The notes below the pieces were generated by a model. It was given only the letters and a program-made list of their open reading frames with translations, was not told the DNA's origin and did not search any database. The position numbers and the translations under genes are program-made. Shown here piece by piece: positions 7,350-16,911 of a DNA stretch of 61,034 nt. This DNA comes from an uncultured Oscillospiraceae bacterium (lineage in GTDB: Bacteria; Bacillota; Clostridia; Oscillospirales; Oscillospiraceae). The stretch is taken from assembly GCA_947626495.1 (NCBI GenBank), contig CANQSJ010000012.1:1-61034 (forward strand), read 5' to 3'. The first letter of the stretch is position 1. Each line of letters starts with the position of its first letter.

Positions 7350-8831
7350 ATGATCGTAAAGAACGTAGAAAAGAAAGAAAAAAGCACCGTCACCTTTGAG
7401 GTGGTGTGCGACGCCGCCGAGTTTGAGAAGGCTGTCAACGGCGCCTATCTGAAGAACAAGAGCAAGATCTTCGTCCAGGGCTTCCGCAAGGGCAAGGCCC
7501 CCCGGATGATCATCGAGGGCATGTACGGCAAGGACGTGTTCTATGAAGACGCCGCCGACGATCTGGCCCCGGCCGCTTTTAGCTTCGGCGCGGAGCAGTC
7601 CGGCCTGCGGGTGGTGGGCACTCCTGCCGTCAAGGGCATGGACGTGTCCGACGACAAGGAGCTGACGCTCACCTTCCTTACCGCCGTGTGGCCGGAGGTC
7701 ACCCTGGGCCAGTATAAGGGCCTGGAGGCCCCCAAGGCCAAGGTGGAGATCACCGACGAGCAGGTGAACGAGGATCTGGAGAAGGTCCGCCGGCGCAACA
7801 GCCGCATTGTCACCGTGGAGCGCCCCGCCAAGCTGGAGGACACCGCGGTCATCGATTATCTGGGCACCGTGGACGGCGTCCCCTTCGACGGGGGCAAGGC
7901 CGAGGGCCACAACCTGGTCCTGGGCTCCGGCGCCTTCATCCCCGGCTTTGAGGACCAGGTGGTGGGCATGTCCGCCGGCGAGGAGCGGGACATCAACGTC
8001 ACCTTCCCCGAGGAGTACCATGAGAAGTCCCTGGCCGGCAAGGCCGCGGTGTTCCACGTCAAGTGCAACGAGGTCAAGGAGACCCAGCTGCCCGATCTGG
8101 ACGACGAGTTGGCCAAGGACGTGAGTGAGTTCGACACCCTGGACGAGTACAAGGCGTCCGTGCGGGAGCGGCTGGAGAAGGCCGCCGAGGCCGACGCGGA
8201 GAACCAGTTCCAGTCCGTGCTCATCGAGAAGGCCGGCGACAACATGACCGCCGAGATCCCCGACGCCATGGTGGAGGAGCAGCTGGACTCCATGGTGCGG
8301 GAGTATGACCGGAACCTGCAGATGAACGGCCTGAATCTGGAGCTGTATCTGAAATATCTGGGCCAGACCCCTGCCGCCTTCCGGGATTCCATCCGCCCCA
8401 CCGCCGAGCGCCGCGCCAAGACCGACGTGGTCCTGGACGCCGTCGCCGCGGCTGAGAACATCGCCGTGTCCGACGAGGACATCGACGGGGAGTATGAGAA
8501 TCTCGCCAAGCAGTACGGCATGGAGCTGGATCAGGTGAAGCAGGCCCTGGGCCGGGACGTGATCGAGGGCGATCTGAAGACCCGCAAGGCCGCCCAGCTC
8601 ATCTTCGACACCGGCGTGGCCACCGAGCCTGTTCCTGAGGAGGCCAAGGAGGAGGAGGCCAAGCCCGCGCCCAAGAAGCGCACGGCCAAGAAGAAGGCCC
8701 CCGCCGGGGAGAAGGAGACCGAGCCCGCCCCGGAGGCCGCCGGGGAGGAGACCAAGCCCGCGCCCAAAAAGCGCGCCCCCAGAAAGAAGAAGACCGAAGA
8801 GCCCGCCGGGGAAGAGCCCAAGGCGGAATAA
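7350..8831 (+). CDS. tig: trigger factor with Lys/Ala/Pro-rich C-terminal tail
   Basis: A 493-residue ribosome-associated chaperone and peptidyl-prolyl isomerase. The N-terminal ribosome-binding domain carries FRKGKAPRMII (signature loop), followed by an FKBP-like PPIase domain (DTAVIDYLGTVDGVPFDGG; FEDQVVGM) and a helical C-terminal chaperone domain. Residues from about 427 to the end form an extra low-complexity tail. It contains two copies of KPAPKKR, each followed by a run of Lys/Arg, and acidic spacers; it resembles histone H1-like tails. The start is supported by AGGAAGGAG at 7331-7339. It lies 48 bases upstream of clpP without a terminator, so tig-clpP-clpX is probably one operon. Confidence 0.96.
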   Translation: MIVKNVEKKEKSTVTFEVVCDAAEFEKAVNGAYLKNKSKIFVQGFRKGKAPRMIIEGMYGKDVFYEDAADDLAPAAFSFGAEQSGLRVVGTPAVKGMDVSDDKELTLTFLTAVWPEVTLGQYKGLEAPKAKVEITDEQVNEDLEKVRRRNSRIVTVERPAKLEDTAVIDYLGTVDGVPFDGGKAEGHNLVLGSGAFIPGFEDQVVGMSAGEERDINVTFPEEYHEKSLAGKAAVFHVKCNEVKETQLPDLDDELAKDVSEFDTLDEYKASVRERLEKAAEADAENQFQSVLIEKAGDNMTAEIPDAMVEEQLDSMVREYDRNLQMNGLNLELYLKYLGQTPAAFRDSIRPTAERRAKTDVVLDAVAAAENIAVSDEDIDGEYENLAKQYGMELDQVKQALGRDVIEGDLKTRKAAQLIFDTGVATEPVPEEAKEEEAKPAPKKRTAKKKAPAGEKETEPAPEAAGEETKPAPKKRAPRKKKTEEPAGEEPKAE

Positions 8832-8879
8832 CCCCCACGGATTTTGGATAGGCTTCCAGTGCTGAAAGGAGCGGATCAC

Positions 8880-9461
8880 ATGAGTTTAGTGCCTTATGTA
8901 GTGGAACAGACGTCCCGGGGAGAGCGCAGCTACGACATTTTCTCCCGGCTGCTCAACGACCGGATCATCATGCTCTCGGAGGAGGTCAACGACACCACCG
9001 CCTCCCTGATCGTGGCGCAGATGCTCTATCTGGAAGGCCAGGACCCGGACAAGGACATCCAGTTTTATATCAACTCCCCCGGCGGCAGCGTCACAGCCGG
9101 CATGGCCATCTATGACACCATGCAGTACATCAAGTGCGACGTGTCCACCATCTGCGTGGGTCTGGCCGCCAGCATGGGGGCGTTCCTGCTGGCCAGCGGG
9201 GCCAAGGGCAAGCGCATCGCCCTGCCCAACGCCGAGATCATGATCCACCAGCCCTCCGCCGGCACCCAGGGACAGATCACCGATATGGCCATCCACCTGA
9301 AGCGCCTGGAGGCCATCAAGGAGCGGATGAACCACCTGCTGGCCGATCACACCGGGCGCAGCTATGAGGAAGTGGTGGCCGCCTGCGAGCGGGACAATTT
9401 CATGAGCGCGGAGGAGGCCCAGCAGTTCGGCCTCATCGACAAGATCATCACGAAGAGGTAA
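8880..9461 (+). CDS. clpP: ATP-dependent Clp protease proteolytic subunit
   Basis: A 193-residue ClpP with the full triad at canonical positions: Ser98 in [10 protein letters not shown], His123 in MIHQPSAG and Asp172 in ERDNFM. It assembles as a tetradecamer and works with ClpX, encoded next. The ATG at 8880 follows GAAAGGAG and gives the usual [19 protein letters not shown] start; an in-frame ATG 12 codons upstream adds non-conserved residues. Only 9 bases separate it from clpX. Confidence 0.97.
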   Translation: MSLVPYVVEQTSRGERSYDIFSRLLNDRIIMLSEEVNDTTASLIVAQMLYLEGQDPDKDIQFYINSPGGSVTAGMAIYDTMQYIKCDVSTICVGLAASMGAFLLASGAKGKRIALPNAEIMIHQPSAGTQGQITDMAIHLKRLEAIKERMNHLLADHTGRSYEEVVAACERDNFMSAEEAQQFGLIDKIITKR

Positions 9462-9470
9462 AGAGGTAGT

Positions 9471-10748
9471 ATGATGCCGAGAGACGGCGAGAGAAAAACA
9501 CTTCGATGCAGCTTCTGCGGCAAGACCCAGTCCCAGGTCCAGCGGCTGATCGCCGGCAACGACGCCTATATCTGCGACGAGTGCGTGCGGCTGTGCCTGA
9601 GCATACTGGGAGATGAGCTGGAGGAGGACTACCCCGATTTTACGCTGGATGAGCCCTCCGGCCATCCCCAGATCATCGACCCCAAGGATGTGCCGGCGCC
9701 CCGCCAGATCAAGAAGGCCCTGGACGAGTACATCATCGGCCAGGACCGGGCCAAGATCGCCCTGTCGGTGGCGGTGTACAACCACTATAAGCGTATCACC
9801 CACGGCGGGCAGAGCGACGTAGATCTGCAGAAGTCCAACATCCTGCTGGTGGGTCCCACCGGCAGCGGCAAGACCCTGTTCGCCCAGACGCTGGCCCGGA
9901 TGCTGAACGTGCCCTTCGCCATCGCCGACGCCACCACCCTCACCGAGGCGGGCTATGTGGGCGAGGACGTGGAGAACATCCTGCTGCGGCTGCTGCAGGC
10001 GGCGGATTTCGACGTGGAGCGGGCCCAGCAGGGGATCATCTACATCGACGAGATCGACAAGATCTCCCGCAAGAGCGAGAACACCTCCATCACCCGGGAT
10101 GTGTCCGGCGAGGGGGTCCAGCAAGCTCTCCTGAAGATCCTGGAGGGAACCGTCGCCGCCGTACCGCCCCAGGGCGGGCGCAAGCACCCCCACCAGGAGT
10201 TCATCCACATCGACACCTCCAACATCCTGTTCATCTGCGGCGGCGCCTTCGACGGTCTGGAGAAGATCATTGAAAACCGCCTGGACCGCAAGAGCATGGG
10301 CTTCGGCGCGGAGGTGACCAGCCGGAAGGAGAAGGACGTGGGCGAGGTGCTCAGCCATGTGCAGAGCCACGATCTGCTCAAGTTCGGCATCATCCCGGAG
10401 CTCATCGGCCGCCTGCCTGTGGTCACCACCCTGGACAGTCTGGACCGGGAGGACCTGATCCGCATTCTGACCGAGCCGAAGAACGCTCTGGTCAAGCAGT
10501 ATCAGACCCTTCTGGGCTATGACGACGTGCAGCTGGAGTTCGACCCCAAGGCGCTGGAGGCCGTGGCCGACCGGGCCATCGAGATGGACATCGGCGCCCG
10601 CGGATTGCGGAGCATCATGGAGAAGCTGATGACGACCATCATGTTCGAGGCGCCCTCGGACAACACCATCGACAGAGTGCTTATCACCGCCGACTGTGTC
10701 AAAGACGGCGCCCGGCCGGTGATCTACAGAAGCCAGCGTGCGTCATAA
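9471..10748 (+). CDS. clpX: ATP-dependent Clp protease ATP-binding subunit ClpX
   Basis: A 425-residue AAA+ unfoldase. The N-terminal C4 zinc-binding domain (CSFCGK and CDECVRLC) recruits substrates and adaptors. The AAA+ core has Walker [13 protein letters not shown], Walker [11 protein letters not shown], sensor residues, and the ClpP-contacting loop region (about FGAEV). Two tandem ATGs (9471 and 9474) are possible starts. It forms a degradation complex with the product of the upstream clpP gene. Confidence 0.97.
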   Translation: MMPRDGERKTLRCSFCGKTQSQVQRLIAGNDAYICDECVRLCLSILGDELEEDYPDFTLDEPSGHPQIIDPKDVPAPRQIKKALDEYIIGQDRAKIALSVAVYNHYKRITHGGQSDVDLQKSNILLVGPTGSGKTLFAQTLARMLNVPFAIADATTLTEAGYVGEDVENILLRLLQAADFDVERAQQGIIYIDEIDKISRKSENTSITRDVSGEGVQQALLKILEGTVAAVPPQGGRKHPHQEFIHIDTSNILFICGGAFDGLEKIIENRLDRKSMGFGAEVTSRKEKDVGEVLSHVQSHDLLKFGIIPELIGRLPVVTTLDSLDREDLIRILTEPKNALVKQYQTLLGYDDVQLEFDPKALEAVADRAIEMDIGARGLRSIMEKLMTTIMFEAPSDNTIDRVLITADCVKDGARPVIYRSQRAS

Positions 10749-10759
10749 TCGTTGATACC

Positions 10760-10844
10760 GGGCGCGGCTTTCCACCGCGCCCGCACTGTAAGCCTCCCCT
10801 GAAAAAGGGAGCCGGATAGGTAGGGCGCGTTTGGCAACGCGCCC
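10760..10844 (+). repeat. three-hairpin intergenic element between clpX and lon
   Basis: Hairpin 1 is GGGCGCGG / CCGCGCCC (10760-10767 and 10775-10782). Hairpin 2 is CTCCC / GGGAG around 10794-10811. Hairpin 3 is GGGCGCGT / ACGCGCCC (10823-10830 and 10837-10844). Hairpins 1 and 3 are near copies in the same orientation. None is followed by a clear T tract. The unit looks like a dispersed palindromic (REP-like) repeat, possibly acting as a partial terminator or mRNA-stabilising element. Confidence 0.65.
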
Positions 10845-10858
10845 ATGAGGTTTATTTT

Positions 10859-13222
10859 ATGGATACTGAAGCTACAACCGTTTCCCGCTATCAGGTGTTT
10901 CCGCTGATCCCCCTGCGGGGTATCAGCGTGTTCCCCGGTATGCGGCTCATATTCGACGTGGACCGGGAGGAGTCCCTGGGGGCTCTGAACGCGGCCATGG
11001 AGGGGGACCAGACCCTGTTTCTGGTGGCCCAGCGGGATCCCTCGGCCGACAACGTCGGCGGCGCCGACGATCTTTTCAAGATCGGCACGGTCAGCCGCGT
11101 CCATCAGGTGCTGCGGGTGCCCGGCGAGGAGGGCGCCAAGGTGATGGTGGAGGGCATCGACCGGGGCTATATGAGCCGGCTGGCCGCCGCAAAGCCCTAT
11201 CTCTCCGCCCAGGTGGAGGTGCTGCAGAGCGAGACGAGCCCCCGCGGGGCCGTGAAAGCGGAGGCGCTGATCCGCCAGTGCTACGGCCTTCTGGAGAAGT
11301 ACGCCCAGGGCTCCGGGCTGGAACTGGACGACGTGCTGCGGGACATCCTGGGCAGCTCCGACGCCGGATACGTGGCGGACTATGTGACCCAGAGCATCTA
11401 CATGCGCTACGACCAGAAGCAGATGGTGCTGGAGGAGCTGCGGCCCATGCGCCGTCTGGCGCTGGTGAACCGGCTGCTGCGCTGGGAGCTGGACATCCTG
11501 GACATGGAGCACTCCATCCACGAGGAGACCGCCAAGAACATGAAGCGGGCCCAGCGGGAGATGTTCCTGCGGGAACAGTTGCGCACCATCCAGGCGGAAC
11601 TGGGGGAGGAGGAGAGCTATACCGACGACACGGAGGAATATCGCGCCGCCGTGGCCCGGGCCAAGCTGCCCAAGGAGGTCTCCGCCAAGCTCTATAAGGA
11701 GATCGGCCGGCTGGCCAAGCAGCCCTTCGGCAGCGCAGAGGCCGCCGTGATCCGCACCTATCTGGACATCTGCCTGGAGATCCCCTGGGAGCGGTCCACC
11801 GAGGACAATCTGGATACCGAGGCGGTGCGCCGGGCTCTGGACGCCGACCACTTCGGTCTGGAGAAGATCAAAAAGCGCGTGCTGGAATACCTGGCCGTGC
11901 GAAAGCTGGCTCCGGACCAGAAGGGGACCATCCTGTGCCTGCTGGGCCCTCCGGGCACCGGCAAGACCAGCATCGCCCTGTCCATCGCCCGGGCCATGGG
12001 CCGGAAGATGTGCCGTATCTCCCTGGGCGGCATCCACGACGAGGCGGAGATCCGCGGACACCGCAAGACCTACGTGGGCGCCATGCCCGGCCGGATCATG
12101 ACCGGGATCCAGCAGGCGGGCAGCCGCAACCCGGTGATGGTGCTGGACGAGATCGACAAATTGGGCTCCGACTACCGGGGCGACCCCTCTGCGGCGCTGC
12201 TGGAGGCGCTGGACCCGGAGCAGAACAGCCAGTTCCGGGACCATTTCCTGGAGCTGCCCTTTGACCTGAGCGAGGTGTTTTTCATCACCACCGCCAACAC
12301 CGCCGACACCATCCCGCCGGCCCTGCTGGACCGGATGGAGGTGGTGGAGTTCGCCGGCTATACCGACGAGGAAAAGCTGGCCATCGCCCGGGATCATCTG
12401 CTGCCCAAGCAGCGGAAAAAACACGGCCTGAACGGCAACCAGCTGCGCATCAACGACGGGGCTATGCGGGAGATCATCGCCCGGTACACCCGGGAGAGCG
12501 GCGTGCGTCTGCTGGAGCAGCAGATCGCCGCGGTGTGCCGCAAGACCGCCGCCGGCATCGTGGAGGGACAGTTTAAGAGCAAATACCTCCGGGCCGGCAG
12601 TCTGGAGGAGTTTCTGGGCCCGGCCAAATACCGGGATCAGCGTACCGGCGGTCAGGCGGAGGTGGGCCTTGTCCACGGTCTGGCCTGGACCCGTGTGGGC
12701 GGGGAGATGCTGGACGCCGAGGTGGGCGTCATGGACGGGTCCGGCAAGCTGGAGCTGACCGGCAACCTGGGCGACGTGATGAAAGAGTCCGCCCACGCCG
12801 CCATGTCCTATATCCGCGCCCACGCCGCCGAGCTGGGGGTGGAGCCGGCGTTTTATAAGAACAAGGACATCCATATCCACTTCCCCGAGGGGGCCGTTCC
12901 CAAGGACGGACCCTCGGCGGGCGTCACCATCTGCACGGGCCTCGTGTCCGCGCTGACGGGTGTGCCCGTGCGGCAGGACGTGGCCATGACCGGGGAGATC
13001 ACTCTCCGGGGCCGGGTGCTGCCCATCGGCGGACTGCGGGAGAAGACCATGGCCGCCCTGCGGGCGGGCATCCATACGGTCATTATCCCCGCGGAGAACG
13101 AGCCGGACCTGGCGGATATCGATCCCGCCGTGCGCGCGGCGCTGAATTTCATCACCGCCAGCCGGGTGGAGACGGTGCTGGACGCCGCTCTCTGCCGGGA
13201 GGATGGACATGCTGAAGACTGA
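10859..13222 (+). CDS. lon: ATP-dependent protease Lon (LonA type)
   Basis: A 787-residue LonA. In order it has an N-terminal substrate-binding LAN domain ([15 protein letters not shown]), a coiled-coil linker ([16 protein letters not shown]), an AAA+ module with Walker [10 protein letters not shown] (about residue 362) and Walker [10 protein letters not shown], and a C-terminal protease domain. The Ser-Lys dyad is Ser686 (in KDGPSAGVT) and Lys729 (in [10 protein letters not shown]). It degrades misfolded and regulatory proteins. The ATG follows a modest GAGG. It overlaps engB by 14 bases. Confidence 0.97.
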   Translation: MDTEATTVSRYQVFPLIPLRGISVFPGMRLIFDVDREESLGALNAAMEGDQTLFLVAQRDPSADNVGGADDLFKIGTVSRVHQVLRVPGEEGAKVMVEGIDRGYMSRLAAAKPYLSAQVEVLQSETSPRGAVKAEALIRQCYGLLEKYAQGSGLELDDVLRDILGSSDAGYVADYVTQSIYMRYDQKQMVLEELRPMRRLALVNRLLRWELDILDMEHSIHEETAKNMKRAQREMFLREQLRTIQAELGEEESYTDDTEEYRAAVARAKLPKEVSAKLYKEIGRLAKQPFGSAEAAVIRTYLDICLEIPWERSTEDNLDTEAVRRALDADHFGLEKIKKRVLEYLAVRKLAPDQKGTILCLLGPPGTGKTSIALSIARAMGRKMCRISLGGIHDEAEIRGHRKTYVGAMPGRIMTGIQQAGSRNPVMVLDEIDKLGSDYRGDPSAALLEALDPEQNSQFRDHFLELPFDLSEVFFITTANTADTIPPALLDRMEVVEFAGYTDEEKLAIARDHLLPKQRKKHGLNGNQLRINDGAMREIIARYTRESGVRLLEQQIAAVCRKTAAGIVEGQFKSKYLRAGSLEEFLGPAKYRDQRTGGQAEVGLVHGLAWTRVGGEMLDAEVGVMDGSGKLELTGNLGDVMKESAHAAMSYIRAHAAELGVEPAFYKNKDIHIHFPEGAVPKDGPSAGVTICTGLVSALTGVPVRQDVAMTGEITLRGRVLPIGGLREKTMAALRAGIHTVIIPAENEPDLADIDPAVRAALNFITASRVETVLDAALCREDGHAED

Positions 13223-13793
13223 CCCGGCGGCCTTCGTCCGCTCCGCCGGCAAAAAGGAAGATTTCATTTGGGACGACCGGCCACTGGTGGTGTTTGCGGG
13301 CAAATCCAATGTGGGCAAGAGCTCCGTCATCAACTGCCTTCTGAACCGGAAGAACCTGGCCCGGGTGGGCGCCGCTCCCGGCAAGACCACCAATGTGAAC
13401 TACTTTCTCGTGGGCGGGAAGGTGTGGTTCGTGGATCTGCCGGGCTATGGCTATGCCAAGCGGCCCCAGGCGGAGATCGACCGGTGGGGAAAGCTCATGG
13501 AGGACTTCTTCGCCCAGGGCGGGCACATCGCCGTGGGCGTGCAGATCCTGGACGGCCGGCATAAACCCACGGAGCTGGACCGGATGATGACCGGCCTTTT
13601 CGAACAGTGCGGCTGTCCCTATATCGCCGTGGCCAACAAGTGGGACAAGCTGAAGAAGTCGGAGATGGCGTCCAATCTGGCCCTGATCCGGGAGACGCTG
13701 CAGCTGAATGAGGACGCGCTGCTGCTGCCTTTTTCGGCGGAGAAGCGGGTGGGCCGCGACGAACTTTTGGGCGCGATATCCGCCCGGGTGTGA
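13209..13793 (+). CDS. ysxC: ribosome biogenesis GTP-binding protein YihA/YsxC (EngB)
   Basis: A 194-residue small GTPase for 50S assembly. G1 is [14 protein letters not shown]2 lies in [10 protein letters not shown]3 is VDLPGYG, G4 is ANKWDK and G5 is near PFSAEKRVG. The ATG at 13209 is favoured because GGGAGG at 13197-13202 gives proper spacing; an ATG two codons upstream abuts the site. It follows lon directly, the usual Firmicutes order. Confidence 0.95.
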   Translation: MLKTDPAAFVRSAGKKEDFIWDDRPLVVFAGKSNVGKSSVINCLLNRKNLARVGAAPGKTTNVNYFLVGGKVWFVDLPGYGYAKRPQAEIDRWGKLMEDFFAQGGHIAVGVQILDGRHKPTELDRMMTGLFEQCGCPYIAVANKWDKLKKSEMASNLALIRETLQLNEDALLLPFSAEKRVGRDELLGAISARV

Positions 13794-13794
13794 A

Positions 13795-14475
13795 ATGGCA
13801 GAGTTTGGAAACATTTTTCGCAATCTGGACTGGTCGGTGCTGACGGACATGCTGGTCTCCGTGGTACCGGCGCTGCTGTGCATCACGCTGCATGAGCTGG
13901 CCCATGGCTACACGGCCTACAAGCTGGGGGACAACACCGCCATGCTGGCGGGCAGGCTCACCTTGAACCCCCTGCGCCACATCGACCCCTGGGGCCTGGT
14001 GATGATGGTGCTGTTTCATTTCGGCTGGGCCAAGCCTGTGCCGGTGGACATGCGCCACTTTGACAAGCCCCGGCAGGGCATGGCCATCACGGCTCTGGCC
14101 GGGCCGATGATGAACGTGCTGATCGCAGTGGTGTTCATCTTTCTCTACGGGCTGCTGTATATGCCGCTGTACATAAAGGGCGGGACCTTTGCCCGGGGTC
14201 TCTTTCAGATGATCATGTCCACGGGGTATCTGTCCCTGTCTCTGGCGGTGTTCAATCTGGTCCCCATCTCGCCCCTGGACGGGTCCAAGGTCCTGTTCGC
14301 GTTTTTGAGCGACAGGGCCTATGCCAAGCTGATGCGCTATGAGCGCTACGGGATGATCGTCGTGATGCTGCTGGTGGTCACCGGGGGCATCTCGGGCTAT
14401 CTCTCCACCGCCACGGCCTGGATATACAACAAGCTCTTCTTCATTGCGGAATTTGCGTTTGATCTGGTGAACTGA
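13795..14475 (+). CDS. site-2 protease family (M50) membrane metalloprotease
   Basis: A 226-residue polytopic protein with the zinc motif HELAHG (HExxH) in the first membrane helix and a second metal-site motif NLVPISPLDGSK (N-x(2)-P-x(4)-DG). Five to six hydrophobic segments are visible. M50 rhomboid-like zinc proteases cut membrane-embedded substrates such as anti-sigma factors; this compact class lacks PDZ domains and its substrates are unknown. It starts 1 base after the engB stop and is followed by scpA, the common clostridial arrangement. Confidence 0.9.
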   Translation: MAEFGNIFRNLDWSVLTDMLVSVVPALLCITLHELAHGYTAYKLGDNTAMLAGRLTLNPLRHIDPWGLVMMVLFHFGWAKPVPVDMRHFDKPRQGMAITALAGPMMNVLIAVVFIFLYGLLYMPLYIKGGTFARGLFQMIMSTGYLSLSLAVFNLVPISPLDGSKVLFAFLSDRAYAKLMRYERYGMIVVMLLVVTGGISGYLSTATAWIYNKLFFIAEFAFDLVN

Positions 14476-14478
14476 TCT

Positions 14479-15261
14479 ATGGAAAATCCCACCTTCCATC
14501 TGGAGGGCGTCATCAGGACGAAGGAGGAGATGCAGGACTTTGAAGGTCCGCTGGCCCTCATCCTGATGCTCCTGGCGAAAAACAAAATAGAGATCCGGGA
14601 CATCAAGATCGCGGATATCCTGGATCAGTATCTGGCATGGCTGGCCCAGATGCAGGAGATGGATCTGGAGGTGGCCAGCGAATTCGTGCAGATGGCCTCC
14701 CATCTGGTGTATATCAAGACGAAAACGCTCCTGGCCGGCACGGAGGAGGTCTCCGAGCTGGAACTGCTCATGACCAGTCTGGAGCAGATGCGCCTGCGGG
14801 ACAGTTTTACCGCGGTGAAGGAGCGCATCCCTGCCATGGGCAAGGCCCTGGAGCAGGGAGCGCTGCTCTATTCCACCCCCGGCGAGCCGCTGCCCCGGTA
14901 CGGCGAATACGACTACCGCCACGAGAGCTGGGAGCTGCTGGCCGCCCTGGCCGGGATGCTGCGAAAGGGTGTGCCCGCCCGGGAAGAGGAGGCCGCCGTG
15001 CCCGTCCCCAGGCCCATCGTCTACTCGGTGCAGGACAAGAGCCGCCAGCTCATCGGCTATCTGCGGGAGAGGGGCGGCTCGTCCCTGCGGGCGCTGTACG
15101 CTCTGGCGTCCAGCCGTTCGGAGGTGGTGGCCACGTTCCTCGCGCTGCTCACCATGTGCTCCATGGGCAGCGTCACCATCGACCGGGAGGGGGACGATTA
15201 CGACGTGCGCTTCACCGGCGGGGATACGGAAGCCATTTTGGAGAACATCGATTATGGATAA
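14479..15261 (+). CDS. scpA: segregation and condensation protein A
   Basis: A 260-residue kleisin subunit of the SMC condensin complex. The N-terminal segment FEGPLALILMLLAKNKIEIRD is the kleisin signature, followed by FVQMASHLVYIKTKTLL. The C-terminal winged helix (about residues 185-255) binds the SMC head. It functions with ScpB, encoded next, and with SMC elsewhere. It overlaps scpB by 8 bases. No strong Shine-Dalgarno is visible, so it may be coupled to the upstream protease gene. Confidence 0.93.
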   Translation: MENPTFHLEGVIRTKEEMQDFEGPLALILMLLAKNKIEIRDIKIADILDQYLAWLAQMQEMDLEVASEFVQMASHLVYIKTKTLLAGTEEVSELELLMTSLEQMRLRDSFTAVKERIPAMGKALEQGALLYSTPGEPLPRYGEYDYRHESWELLAALAGMLRKGVPAREEEAAVPVPRPIVYSVQDKSRQLIGYLRERGGSSLRALYALASSRSEVVATFLALLTMCSMGSVTIDREGDDYDVRFTGGDTEAILENIDYG

Positions 15262-15880
15262 AATAGAACTGAAAAGCGGCATAGAGGCCATCCTGTTCGC
15301 CTCCGGGGACCCGGTGCGGGCCGACCGGATTGCCATGGTGCTGGACACCGACGAGGAGGAGGTGCTGGCGGCGGGAGCGGAGCTGGCGGAGGAGTATGAA
15401 AAGGCCGGCCGGGGCATCCGCATCGTGCGGCTGAACGACTCTCTGCAGATGCACAGCGCCCCCGAGCACGCCGCGGCCATCACCCGGGCCCTGGAGCAGC
15501 GCCGGCCGCCCAGACTATCTCCCGCGTCCTTGGAGGTGCTGGCCATCGTGGCCTACTTCCAGCCGGTGACCCGGGCCTATATCGAGCAGATGCGGGGCGT
15601 GGACAGCTCCTATACCGTGGGCGTGCTGGCGGAGCGGGGCATGATCGAGCCCTGCGGCCAGCTGGAGGCGGTGGGCCGGCCCACCCTCTACCGGACAACG
15701 GACCTGTTTTTGCGGACCATGGGGATCGAGAGCCTGGAGGGCCTTCCGCCCCTGCCGGAGATATCCGGCAGCGACGGGCTTCTTCAGCTGCAGCAGAAGG
15801 TGGACGCTCTGCGGGCGGCGGAGCAGACCGACGACGAGATGATGGCTGAGCAGCCGGAGGCAGTACATACCCAGGAATAA
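15254..15880 (+). CDS. scpB: segregation and condensation protein B
   Basis: A 208-residue ScpB with two winged-helix domains. Landmarks are IEAILFASGDPV near the start, LEVLAIVAYFQPVTRAYIEQ and the GRPTLYRTTD turn. It dimerises and bridges the ScpA kleisin in the SMC complex that organises and segregates the chromosome. The start is the ATG at 15254 inside the end of scpA; a long in-frame extension upstream is only the other frame of scpA. A 30-residue charged C-terminal tail is poorly conserved. Confidence 0.93.
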   Translation: MDKIELKSGIEAILFASGDPVRADRIAMVLDTDEEEVLAAGAELAEEYEKAGRGIRIVRLNDSLQMHSAPEHAAAITRALEQRRPPRLSPASLEVLAIVAYFQPVTRAYIEQMRGVDSSYTVGVLAERGMIEPCGQLEAVGRPTLYRTTDLFLRTMGIESLEGLPPLPEISGSDGLLQLQQKVDALRAAEQTDDEMMAEQPEAVHTQE

Positions 15881-15897
15881 GGGGGCGTGTACACGCT

Positions 15898-16461
15898 TTG
15901 CGACTGGTCATGGTGCTGGCGGCGCTGGTGGGCGCGGCGGATCTGCTTCTGCTGGTACCGGTGCGTTTTGTCCTCCGGTGGGGGGAGGGAGAGATCTCCC
16001 TCACGGCGAGAGCCGGCCCTGTGCCGGTGAAGCTGCTGCCCCGGGAGCGGGAGCGCCGGGCGGCGCTGTGGGCCGGCCGGGATGCAAGAGGCCTTCTGCG
16101 CCGCGTGCCGGCACCGCTGCTGCGCGCCGGGGTCCGATGGGGCCTGCGGACGGGGAAACGGCTGTGTGGCCGGATCTGTCTGACAGGGCTGCGGGTGCGC
16201 TTTGTAGCCGGCGGGGACGATCCTTACAGGACCGCCATGGCGTACGGACGCGCCGCGCTCGCGCTGGAGGGCATCGGCCGGCTTTGGGCAGACGCCGTAC
16301 CGGAGGCTGTGCTGCGGGCGGAGGCGGACTTCGGCGGCCGGACGCGCTTTGACGCGGAGATATGCGCCGCCCTGCGGCTCGGATATCTTCTGGGCGCGGC
16401 GGGCCGTTTTTGTTTTGCCATTTTGCGGGAATACTACCGTTACAAAACAACGGAAGGATGA
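15898..16461 (+). CDS. DUF2953 domain-containing protein
   Basis: A 187-residue protein with one N-terminal hydrophobic segment (MVLAALVGAADLLLLVPVRF) and a C-terminal LRLGYLLGAAGRFCFAILREYY, as in the DUF2953 family. The family is common in endospore formers and is typically encoded immediately upstream of ytfJ (gerW), as here; its role is unknown but probably sporulation-linked. The TTG at 15898 lies 11 bases after GGGGGCG; an ATG at 15910 is an alternative. The protein is unusually rich in Arg and Ala. Confidence 0.8.
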   Translation: MRLVMVLAALVGAADLLLLVPVRFVLRWGEGEISLTARAGPVPVKLLPRERERRAALWAGRDARGLLRRVPAPLLRAGVRWGLRTGKRLCGRICLTGLRVRFVAGGDDPYRTAMAYGRAALALEGIGRLWADAVPEAVLRAEADFGGRTRFDAEICAALRLGYLLGAAGRFCFAILREYYRYKTTEG

Positions 16462-16468
16462 CGCAGAT

Positions 16469-16861
16469 ATGGCAGAACAAGCGGTAAGCGACCTGATGGA
16501 GGGCGCCATGGAGAAGATCCGGGGCATGGTGGACCCGGATACGGTCATCGGCTCGCCTCTGACCACTTTGGACGGGACTACCCTGATCCCCGTGTCCCGG
16601 CTCACCTTCGGGTTTGCCTCCGGCGGCGGCGACAAGACCGCGTCCCCCGCGAAGGGGGGCGTATGGGGCGGCGGCAGCGCGGCGGTGAAGGTAGAGCCGG
16701 TGGGATTTCTCATGAATAAGGACGGCGCCAGCCGGATGCTGACCATCCAGCCGCCCGCCTTCTCCACGGCCGACCGGCTGCTGGACATGGTGCCGGAGCT
16801 GCTGGAGCGGCTGGAGCGATATCTGGACAAGGCGGGGAAAAAAGGACCGGGCCAGGGCTAA
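16469..16861 (+). CDS. ytfJ: GerW/YtfJ family sporulation protein
   Basis: A 130-residue protein with the YtfJ pattern: VSDLMEGAMEKIRGMVD, then DTVIGSPL, and the family hallmark TTLIPVSRLTFGFASGGGD with a Gly-rich stretch. It is a spore protein linked in Bacillus to the activity of the germination cortex-lytic enzyme SleB. The ATG at 16469 is preceded by GGAAGG at 16452-16457. It sits between DUF2953 and a D,D-carboxypeptidase, forming a spore-cortex-themed cluster. Confidence 0.92.
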   Translation: MAEQAVSDLMEGAMEKIRGMVDPDTVIGSPLTTLDGTTLIPVSRLTFGFASGGGDKTASPAKGGVWGGGSAAVKVEPVGFLMNKDGASRMLTIQPPAFSTADRLLDMVPELLERLERYLDKAGKKGPGQG

Positions 16862-16881
16862 ACCGTCCCACAATCGGCAAA

Positions 16882-16911
16882 AATAAGCACTGCTGAAAGG
16901 CGGTGCTTATT
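16882..16911 (+). promoter_or_regulatory. 12-bp hairpin immediately before the carboxypeptidase start codon
   Basis: AATAAGCACTGC (16882-16893) pairs completely with GCGGTGCTTATT (16900-16911, one T-G wobble) around the loop TGAAAG. The ATG starts at the next base. The Shine-Dalgarno-like GAAAGG is split between loop and stem. The layout suggests translational control or an RNA stability element; no T tract follows, so it is not a terminator. Confidence 0.7.

Noticed and set aside
10749-10858. Rho-independent terminator between clpX and lon
   Set aside because: The hairpins are good but none is followed by a T tract; classified as a repeat element instead.
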